A stretch of DNA of 64,000 bases from Oscillospiraceae bacterium (GTDB lineage Bacteria; Bacillota; Clostridia; UMGS1840). Where the stretch lies: contig SVKD01000004.1 in assembly GCA_015068645.1 (NCBI GenBank), positions 67,054 through 131,053 on the forward strand, given 5' to 3'. The notes beneath the pieces were generated by a model that ran no database searches, was not told where the DNA came from, and was given only the letters and a program-made list of their open reading frames with translations. Made by a program: the position numbers and the translations under genes. Below, in pieces: positions 55,055 to 64,000 of this stretch (position 1 is its first letter; every line of letters begins with the position of its first letter).

Positions 55055-55978
55055 ATGAATCAGGTCATCGTGATAGCAGGACCAACTGCTTCCGGGAAAA
55101 CCGGTTTGTCGGTAGAGGTTGCAAAACAGTTGCATACAGAAATTGTGTCTGCAGATTCGATGCAGATTTATCAGGGGATGGATGTGGGAACCGCCAAGGT
55201 AACAGAAGACGAAATGTGCGGAATCCCGCATCATATGATAGATATTGTATCTCCTATGGAGAATTATAATGTCAGCCGTTATGTGGAAGATGCAAAACCC
55301 ATTGTGGACGGCATTCTGGCACAGGGGAAAATCCCCGTAATTGCAGGCGGAACAGGGCTTTATATCAATTCTTTGGTATATGGATATGACCTTGCTCCCA
55401 TTCCCAGTGATGATGCAGTACGAGAAGAAATCACAAAGCTTTACGAAGAAAAAGGCGGAGAATTTCTCTTAGAAGAGCTTCGTAAAATTGACCCGAAAAC
55501 GGCAGACAGACTTCACCCTAACAACGCCAGACGATTGATTCGTGCTTTGGAAGTTTATCGCATTTCAGGCACTACCATTTCCGATCAGGAAGAGCGCACT
55601 AAAAATGCACCGAAACCATACGATGTGAAATTCTTCGTGTTGGATACCGATCGGGACAAGCTTTATGAACGGATTAACCGTAGAGTTGATTTGATGTTGG
55701 AAAATGGCTTGGTTGCGGAAGTAAAAACATTGCTTGAACAAGGGATTCCAAAAACCAACACCTCTATGCAGGCAATCGGTTATAAAGAAATCGTGGAATA
55801 TTTAGACGGATATTTAACCTTGGACGAAGCGGTGGAAAAACTCAAAATGGAATCCCGCCGTTATGCCAAACGTCAGCTGACCTGGTTTCGCAGAAATGAA
55901 GGAGCTCATTGGTTGGAAGCAAGTTTACCGAAAGAGGAACTTGCAAAGGAAATTCTGGATACAATGAAAAAAAGGTGA
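55055..55978 (+). CDS. miaA: tRNA dimethylallyltransferase
   Basis: Attaches dimethylallyl to A37 of tRNA, the first step before MiaB. The 307 residues begin with the P-loop GPTASGKTGLS (9-19), then VSADSMQIYQGMD, IAGGTGLYI and the zinc-free C-terminal region QLTWFRRN. It follows mutL by 8 bases. The mutS-mutL-miaA order is widespread in bacteria. Confidence 0.96.
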   Translation: MNQVIVIAGPTASGKTGLSVEVAKQLHTEIVSADSMQIYQGMDVGTAKVTEDEMCGIPHHMIDIVSPMENYNVSRYVEDAKPIVDGILAQGKIPVIAGGTGLYINSLVYGYDLAPIPSDDAVREEITKLYEEKGGEFLLEELRKIDPKTADRLHPNNARRLIRALEVYRISGTTISDQEERTKNAPKPYDVKFFVLDTDRDKLYERINRRVDLMLENGLVAEVKTLLEQGIPKTNTSMQAIGYKEIVEYLDGYLTLDEAVEKLKMESRRYAKRQLTWFRRNEGAHWLEASLPKEELAKEILDTMKKR

Positions 55979-55983
55979 AAAAT

Positions 55984-57258
55984 ATGGAAGAAAACAGAAC
56001 AAAAGTAAAATGGAAATTGAAATTAAATATTCCTCCGGTATACTACATTGTGGGTGGCATTCTTTTGGTGTTAATTGCGATTGGGCTCTATATCTATTAT
56101 CACCCCAGTTACAGTACTCAGGTAGTTTATCACGGACAGGAAGATCTGATGATTTCCGGTCAGGGGATTTTTGTTTGGGATGAAGAACTTCTCACATCAT
56201 CCTCGAAAGGGGTAGCGGTGTTAAACTATTCCGATGGAGCTCGTGTTACGGCAAAAACTCATGTTGCAACCGTATATTCAGATGATATTGATACCACCAA
56301 ACGTCAGAATATTAAATCCTTAAATGAACGGATCAATATTTTGGAAACGAATGTAAAAAATCACGGAGAAGACAGCGAAGAAACCGAAGATATCAAAGTG
56401 TTATTGCAAAAGAAGATGCAAAACGTATCCTATTATTCTCAAGCCGGAGCATTTGATGAACTTTTAAAGGAAGCGGAGGAAATTGAAGCATTGAATCTGG
56501 GTACGATGGGAGGTACTCCGGGAGAAGAATTGGAAAAGCTGAAACGTCAGCGTGACGATCTGGAGCGTTCTATTTCCGGAAGCAAAGATTCATTTTATTC
56601 CGCTTCATCAGGACTCATTACCTCAAAGGTAGACGGTTACGAAACCATTATTAATAAAAAAACCGTTCAGGATGCAGATAATAAGTTGTTTGATAATTTG
56701 TGGAATTCTTCTGCGGTAGATTATTCCAAATCCAATAAAGAATATGTTTTCGGAAAAATCGTGAATAATTACGAGCTCACATTGTTGGTGCGTGTATCTA
56801 ACGAGGATGCGAAAGGAATTGTGGACAAACCTACAGACGATCCTACAAAAACAAATGTGCTTTATTTAAAAACATCCCGTGTGCCGGAAGGAAAAGTAGC
56901 CTGCACAGTGGAAGAGATTTCTTCCGGTGAAACGGAGACGATTTTGACACTTTCAGTCAGCCAACATTTGGATTCCTTCATGGGGGAACGTAAAATGGAT
57001 ATGGAGTTGATCAAGCAATCGTATAGCGGACTCAAAATTCCCAAGGAAGCAATTCAGGAAGATAGTGAAGGAAAATTTGTATTTATCGTGAAAGAAAACT
57101 TTGTCAGAAAACGCCCGGTTAAAGTGCTTTGTGAAAAAAATGAGTATGTTATTATTCGGGAAGATAATAATAATGATTCCAATGTATTATTGTATGATTT
57201 GGTTATTACGAAATACAAAAATCTGACAGAGGGAAGTCCTGCACCGAATGCACGATAG
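55984..57258 (+). CDS. HlyD-like membrane-anchored envelope protein of the sepF cluster
   Basis: The 424-residue protein has an N-terminal transmembrane helix (about 21-41), a short barrel-like region, a coiled-coil stretch (about 100-200, LNERINILETNVKN and LEKLKRQRDDLERS) and a beta-rich C-terminal half ending with IPKEAIQEDSEGKFVFIVKE, like periplasmic adaptor (HlyD/RND-MFP) proteins. No transporter gene is adjacent. In many Clostridia such a gene precedes yggS and sepF, so an envelope or division link is plausible. The ATG follows AAAAGGTG that overlaps the miaA stop. Confidence 0.72.
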   Translation: MEENRTKVKWKLKLNIPPVYYIVGGILLVLIAIGLYIYYHPSYSTQVVYHGQEDLMISGQGIFVWDEELLTSSSKGVAVLNYSDGARVTAKTHVATVYSDDIDTTKRQNIKSLNERINILETNVKNHGEDSEETEDIKVLLQKKMQNVSYYSQAGAFDELLKEAEEIEALNLGTMGGTPGEELEKLKRQRDDLERSISGSKDSFYSASSGLITSKVDGYETIINKKTVQDADNKLFDNLWNSSAVDYSKSNKEYVFGKIVNNYELTLLVRVSNEDAKGIVDKPTDDPTKTNVLYLKTSRVPEGKVACTVEEISSGETETILTLSVSQHLDSFMGERKMDMELIKQSYSGLKIPKEAIQEDSEGKFVFIVKENFVRKRPVKVLCEKNEYVIIREDNNNDSNVLLYDLVITKYKNLTEGSPAPNAR

Positions 57259-57295
57259 TTTTTTGTAAAAAAAACGAGAAAAGGAGCGAATCTGA

Positions 57296-57982
57296 TTGAC
57301 AACAGCAGAAAAACTTGATATAATAAAAGAGGAGATTTCTGATTGTGCAAAGAAGTCCGGCAGATGTTCTGAGGATATTATGCTTTTGCCTGTAACCAAG
57401 ACAAAAACCGTGGAAGAAATTATGCCTGCTTTAGAGTATGGTATTAAGGCCATCGGAGAAAATTATGTGCAGGAGCTGGTTGCAAAATATGATATTCTTT
57501 GTCCTTATGTGGAAGAATTTCATATGATTGGTCATCTTCAATCCAATAAGGTGAAATATTTGGTTGATAAGGTAAGCTTGATTCATTCAGTGGAATCACA
57601 CTCGGTGCTTTATGAGATTCAAAAGCAGATGAAAAAAAGAGATAAAATTCAGGATATTCTTTTGGAAGTGAATTTAACAAAAGAAGATTCTAAATTCGGA
57701 ATCTATGAAGAACATTTGGAAGAATTTTATCAGAAAGCAAAAGAGTGTGCAAATGTACGGGTACGCGGTCTGATGACCATGCCACCTGTAGATTATCAGG
57801 AAGCACAGCTTCGCGGTGTGTTTTCAAAAATGCGGCAGATTTTTGAACGGTATAACGATCAGGATTCTGCTTGTGATATTCTGTCTATGGGGATGAGCAA
57901 TGATTATACAATAGCCATTGAAGAAGGCTCCACCCTTGTCAGAATCGGCTCGAAAATATTCGGGCCAAGAGTTTATCAGTGA
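57296..57982 (+). CDS. YggS/PLPBP family pyridoxal-phosphate homeostasis protein
   Basis: Single-domain PLP protein of 228 residues with the alanine-racemase N-terminal barrel fold. K35 in LPVTKTKT is the PLP lysine; HMIGHLQSNKVKYL and LSMGMSNDY are the other hallmarks. Family members balance vitamin B6 and amino acid pools and are not racemases. The TTG start has AAAGGAG 9 bases upstream. It lies directly before sepF, as in Bacillus ylmE-sepF. Confidence 0.92.
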   Translation: MTTAEKLDIIKEEISDCAKKSGRCSEDIMLLPVTKTKTVEEIMPALEYGIKAIGENYVQELVAKYDILCPYVEEFHMIGHLQSNKVKYLVDKVSLIHSVESHSVLYEIQKQMKKRDKIQDILLEVNLTKEDSKFGIYEEHLEEFYQKAKECANVRVRGLMTMPPVDYQEAQLRGVFSKMRQIFERYNDQDSACDILSMGMSNDYTIAIEEGSTLVRIGSKIFGPRVYQ

Positions 57983-58036
57983 TGGTTGATAAAACAGCAT
58001 GCGAAATTCGATAATAACATATAGGAGGATAGTGCA

Positions 58037-58516
58037 ATGTTTGCTGCTATTAAGAAAAAATTAATTGATTTTGGTATTTTGGAAAAAGAAGAGGAAGAAT
58101 TGGACGACGTTGAGAAAATTTTCAAGGCGAAAGAAACTCCTGTGAAAGATATCCGAGAAATAAAAGATCCCAGAGAAATTCGTGAAGGTCTTTCTTCTTC
58201 TCCTAAAAAAGGAAAAATTGTGAATATTCACACCACCACCCAGTTAAAAGTGGTTGTGGTTCATCCGGTTGCATTTGAAGATTCCAGAGAAATTGCAGAT
58301 CATTTAAAAACAAAAAAACCCATTGTTGTAAACTTAGAAAATATTGACCGTGAGGTAGCAAAAAGAATCATCGACTTTTTATCCGGTGCAGTGTATTCTT
58401 TAGATGGAAATATTCAGAAGATTTCTAACGGCATTTTTCTGATTGTTCCGTATAATATGGGTATTATGGGAGATTTTAAAGATGAACTCCGTAACAAAGT
58501 AGTATTTCCGTTCTAA
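58037..58516 (+). CDS. sepF: Cell division protein SepF
   Basis: Membrane-bound FtsZ partner that shapes the division ring. The 159-residue protein has an N-terminal amphipathic helix (MFAAIKKKLIDFGIL), an acidic and disordered linker and the C-terminal SepF domain (about 68-155) with VNLENIDREVAKRIIDFLSGAVYSLDGNIQKI-type dimer core. GGAGGATAG precedes the ATG. Confidence 0.94.
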   Translation: MFAAIKKKLIDFGILEKEEEELDDVEKIFKAKETPVKDIREIKDPREIREGLSSSPKKGKIVNIHTTTQLKVVVVHPVAFEDSREIADHLKTKKPIVVNLENIDREVAKRIIDFLSGAVYSLDGNIQKISNGIFLIVPYNMGIMGDFKDELRNKVVFPF

Positions 58517-58538
58517 TGATATTGAGTTGGTTTGATTG

Positions 58539-59309
58539 ATGCAAACAAAAACAGAGCTTTTAGCTAAAATTTCTGATAAAGAGGATCGTATGCTGTTATC
58601 TTCGGTATACGATAAGCTGGAGCAATCCTATCAGAGAAATTATTCCGTTTTTTCAGATTTTTTAGACGAACGGCAGGTTTCGATGGTGAAATCCTTTTTT
58701 CCTTTTTGGAAAGATCAGCTTTCTTTTTTTGGGGGGATTCAAAACGCAGGACGAAATATTTGTTATCTGCAATTTGGCTATGAACAGTTTCCGGTAAAGC
58801 TTTTGGAGCTTTCCTTTCCAAAGGGAGCCAATGTTACCCATCGTGATATTTTAGGTTCGCTGATGGGACTTGGGATTAAACGTCAAAAAATCGGAGACAT
58901 TTTGGTTGGAGAACCGGGGAAAAGTAGTGTTGTTGCCGTAAAAGAAGAAATTGTATCATATATTCTGGAAAGCTTGACCTCAGTGGGAAGATATCCGGTT
59001 TCTATCAGGATTCTGGAAAATGTTACGGTTACGATGAAAGAAAAATGTTCTTATCGTTCCACAACGGTTTCAGCTTTAAGATTGGATTGCATTGTTGCCG
59101 ATATTACACGTTTATCTCGAGAAAAAGCAAAAGATTTGATTTTGTCCGGACGGATAAAAGTAAACCATTTTGAAGAAACTAATTATAAAAAATTGCTTTC
59201 CTCAGGCGATTTGATTTCTATTTCAAAAAAAGGACGTTTTGCTCTTTCAGAAATTGAAGGCATTACCAGGAAGGACAGAATTAAAATAACGATTAAAAAA
59301 TATGAATAA
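58539..59309 (+). CDS. YlmH-like S4-domain RNA-binding protein
   Basis: The 256-residue protein ends with an S4 RNA-binding domain (about 180-245; ALRLDCIVADITRLSREKAKDLI, SGRIKVNHFEE). YlmH proteins bind stalled ribosomal 50S-tRNA complexes in rescue. The ATG at 58539 is adjacent to an in-frame TTG at 58536; the ribosome site is poor (GAGTTGG). In Bacillus ylmG (YggT family) comes between sepF and ylmH; here it is missing, as the gap is only 22 bases. Confidence 0.87.
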   Translation: MQTKTELLAKISDKEDRMLLSSVYDKLEQSYQRNYSVFSDFLDERQVSMVKSFFPFWKDQLSFFGGIQNAGRNICYLQFGYEQFPVKLLELSFPKGANVTHRDILGSLMGLGIKRQKIGDILVGEPGKSSVVAVKEEIVSYILESLTSVGRYPVSIRILENVTVTMKEKCSYRSTTVSALRLDCIVADITRLSREKAKDLILSGRIKVNHFEETNYKKLLSSGDLISISKKGRFALSEIEGITRKDRIKITIKKYE

Positions 59310-59357
59310 GGCATAGGAGACATTGCTCTTATGCCTTTCTGTAAGAGGGGGATTTCT

Positions 59358-59798
59358 ATGTACACACCCATTGAGTTGGAAAATATAACCTTTAAAAAGG
59401 CTGCACTCGGTTATGATAAAGATGAAGTAATGGGCTTTATCAGCAGAATTTATCAGGATTATGATAAACTCTATAAGGAAAACCTGACATTAAAAGATAA
59501 AAACAATATGCTATCTGATGCAATTCGTGAGTATAAATCTATGGAAGATGCACTTCGTGATACCGTAGTCACCGCACATTCTATTTCTGATGAAGTAAAA
59601 AAGAATGCTCATAAGGAAGCAGAAGTAATCATCAAGGATGCAACTTTGCAAAAGGATGAAATGATTGCCAAAGCTTTGCAGGAAGCAGACGAGATTCAAG
59701 CGAAAGTTGCAAATTTAAAACAGGAATTTAGTATCTATAAATCTAAAATCAGAAGTTTGATTCAATCTCAGCTGGAGATTTTAGATATGGAACAGTAA
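59358..59798 (+). CDS. divIVA: DivIVA-domain protein
   Basis: The 146-residue protein begins MYTPIELENITFKKAALGYDKDEVMGFI, the DivIVA lipid-binding N-terminus, followed by coiled coil to the end. DivIVA proteins mark curved membranes at poles and septa and recruit division or sporulation factors. It is at the short end for the family (about 150-230). GAGGGGGAT lies 6 bases before the ATG; an in-frame start 27 bases upstream lacks a site. Confidence 0.88.
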   Translation: MYTPIELENITFKKAALGYDKDEVMGFISRIYQDYDKLYKENLTLKDKNNMLSDAIREYKSMEDALRDTVVTAHSISDEVKKNAHKEAEVIIKDATLQKDEMIAKALQEADEIQAKVANLKQEFSIYKSKIRSLIQSQLEILDMEQ

Positions 59799-59810
59799 GG
59801 GTATGTTAAA

Positions 59811-60269
59811 ATGATGGTATTATATATGGGAATTGTGTTGCTTTTAATTTTAGCAACCCGATTTTTGGCATATTGGGGTAATATGGTATTAGTAAATGGT
59901 GATATTGATATTATTCCCAACGTGTTGAATTTAAGCTATGTGCAAAATTTTGGTGCAGGCTTCGGACTTTTTTCAGGCGCAAAATTTTGGTTGATTACTG
60001 TTTCAGTGCTGCTTTTTGTGATGATTACTTATTATGTGGTTCATCACAGAAAAGCGATAAAATTATCCACCCTGGTTCCTCTTGCCATGATTGCAGGCGG
60101 AGGTGTTTCCAATGTTGCAGATCGTTTGCAGTTTGGTTATGTGGTGGATTACATAAATTTCTATTGTATTGATTATCCCGTATTTAATTTGGCAGATATT
60201 TGTGTGGTAGTCGGTGTGTTCTGGATCGCCGCCAAAATTTTATTTGCAAAAGAACCTGAAAAGCAATAG
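59811..60269 (+). CDS. lspA: Signal peptidase II (lipoprotein)
   Basis: Membrane aspartyl protease of 152 residues with four helices. The catalytic pair is D113 in YVVDYINF and D129 in FNLADIC, with NVAD (101-104) and YVQNFGAGFGLF (43-54) also conserved. Unlike typical LspA, the first helix lacks the D-x-x-(T/S)-K motif and reads LATRFLAYWGN. It starts 12 bases after divIVA, as in many Firmicutes where lspA-rluD follow. Confidence 0.9.
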   Translation: MMVLYMGIVLLLILATRFLAYWGNMVLVNGDIDIIPNVLNLSYVQNFGAGFGLFSGAKFWLITVSVLLFVMITYYVVHHRKAIKLSTLVPLAMIAGGGVSNVADRLQFGYVVDYINFYCIDYPVFNLADICVVVGVFWIAAKILFAKEPEKQ

Positions 60270-60279
60270 GAGATGCCCT

Positions 60280-61182
60280 ATGGAGCTGATTGTATCGACA
60301 TCAGAAAAAATCAGAATCGATAAATATCTTGCAGATACCTGTCCGGATTTCACCAGAAATTTTGTGCAAAAATTGATTGAAGAAGAACAGGTTACCGTAA
60401 ATGGTAATGCATGCACAAAAAAAACAATGGTTGTAGACGGAGATGTGATTTCCTGTCAGATTCCTGAACCCAAGGAACTTTCTGTAAGAGAAGAAAATAT
60501 ACCTTTGGAAATTGTGTATGAAGACGATTCTCTGATTGTTGTGAACAAGCCTCGCGGCATGGTGGTGCATCCTGCTAACGGAAATTATGAAGGCACCCTG
60601 GTGAACGCTTTGTTGTATCACTGTAAAGGGCGCCTTTCTTCAATTAATGGTGTCATTCGTCCCGGAATTGTTCATCGGATTGATAAAGATACCAGCGGAA
60701 TTCTGTTAGTGGCAAAAACGGATGCGGCACATTTGTCTTTAGCTGAGCAAATTAAGGAACATTCTGTGAAACGAGAATATGTTGCTTTGTTAGACGGTGT
60801 TATCAAAGATGATGGCGGAACGGTGGATAAGCCCATCGGAAGAAGCGAAAAAGACCGCAAAAAAATGGCGATTACCCTGAAAAATTCCAGGAATGCGATA
60901 ACACATTACATGGTGTTGGAACGGTATTTAGGATATTGTTTGGTGAAATGTCGCTTGGAAACAGGAAGAACACATCAGATTCGTGTGCATATGGCAAGTT
61001 TGGGTCATCCGGTTACAGGAGATCAGGTATATGGTGCAAAAAAACAGAAGCTGTTTCATGAGGGGCAGTTGCTCCATGCGAAAACCATTGGATTTATTCA
61101 CCCCAACACCGGAGAATATATGGAATTCACTTCTGAACTTCCAAAAGAATTTCAAGAAGTGCTACGAAAACTAAAACAGTAA
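60280..61182 (+). CDS. rluD: Ribosomal large subunit pseudouridine synthase (RluD family)
   Basis: Pseudouridine synthase of 300 residues with an N-terminal S4 domain (about 10-75) and a catalytic domain with D135 in HRIDKDTSG. ETGRTHQIRVHMASLGHPV is the later family signature. Members modify 23S rRNA helix 69; the exact site is not given by sequence, and YlyB-type is an alternative name. The ATG at 60280 follows AGGAGATG. Confidence 0.92.
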   Translation: MELIVSTSEKIRIDKYLADTCPDFTRNFVQKLIEEEQVTVNGNACTKKTMVVDGDVISCQIPEPKELSVREENIPLEIVYEDDSLIVVNKPRGMVVHPANGNYEGTLVNALLYHCKGRLSSINGVIRPGIVHRIDKDTSGILLVAKTDAAHLSLAEQIKEHSVKREYVALLDGVIKDDGGTVDKPIGRSEKDRKKMAITLKNSRNAITHYMVLERYLGYCLVKCRLETGRTHQIRVHMASLGHPVTGDQVYGAKKQKLFHEGQLLHAKTIGFIHPNTGEYMEFTSELPKEFQEVLRKLKQ

Positions 61183-61196
61183 AAGGATTTTGTGTT

Positions 61197-64000
<2,804 letters not shown>

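Overview
This window is a gene-dense, AT-rich chromosomal segment of a low-GC Gram-positive anaerobe, most likely an uncultured member of class Clostridia. The evidence is gene content: a gerA-type germinant receptor, a SpoVM-like peptide, an Rnf complex, a PPi-dependent phosphofructokinase, an ECF transporter core, and the rlmN-prpC-prkC-rsgA-rpe-thiN-spoVM order also known from Bacillus. Genus cannot be given. No tRNA, rRNA, CRISPR array, insertion sequence, integrase or prophage was seen. Apart from one ger operon and the left edge, all genes lie on the + strand. No gap between genes exceeds 300 bases.

Layout. 1-4964 (- strand): the 5' part of ychF, then a topoisomerase IV-like pair read parE-parC-ychF, driven by a promoter at 4998-5026. 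5235-6110: a secreted stalk-domain protein with its own promoter, then a terminator. 6311-14307: an rRNA-methyltransferase-like enzyme, the ECF core (ecfA1-ecfA2-ecfT), truA, a DUF5711-like membrane protein, a CvpA protein and ligA. 14406-17368: a unit with a divergent HisB-like protein, a HAD phosphatase, an orphan fumarase beta-type subunit and radC. 17335-20470 (- strand): gerAA, a half-length gerAC and gerAB. 20666-28637: asnS, a TPR membrane protein, purL, purine nucleoside phosphorylase and adenosylhomocysteinase. 28670-35433: a VanW protein and rnfCDGEAB. 35451-41895: rlmN, PP2C phosphatase, PASTA kinase, rsgA, rpe, thiN, a 58-residue two-helix membrane peptide and spoVM. 41985-49035: clpC, an MBL hydrolase, hemZ, ppa, pfp and a methyltransferase. 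49032-55978: miaB, mutS, mutL, miaA. 55984-61589: an HlyD-like envelope protein, a YggS-type PLP protein, sepF, an S4 protein, divIVA, lspA, rluD and a hotdog thioesterase. 61619 to the right edge: a GH2 beta-galactosidase, cut off by the window.

How the genes fit together. Rnf couples ferredoxin oxidation to NAD reduction and ion pumping. The PPi-dependent PFK spends pyrophosphate in glycolysis and lies next to a pyrophosphatase that would destroy the same PPi. PrkC and PrpC form a reversible signalling pair. SepF and DivIVA sit in the usual division and pole-marking cluster. The sporulation genes indicate an endospore former.

No plainly new multi-gene system (defence island, biosynthetic cluster, mobile element) is visible. 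The best candidates for something undescribed are: the tiny membrane peptide paired with SpoVM (41625-41895); the HisB-like protein that has lost two expected metal-ligand histidines and travels with a HAD phosphatase (14406-16117); the receptor operon with a half-size GerAC; and a repeated Shine-Dalgarno with a complementary segment at the start of rnfC.
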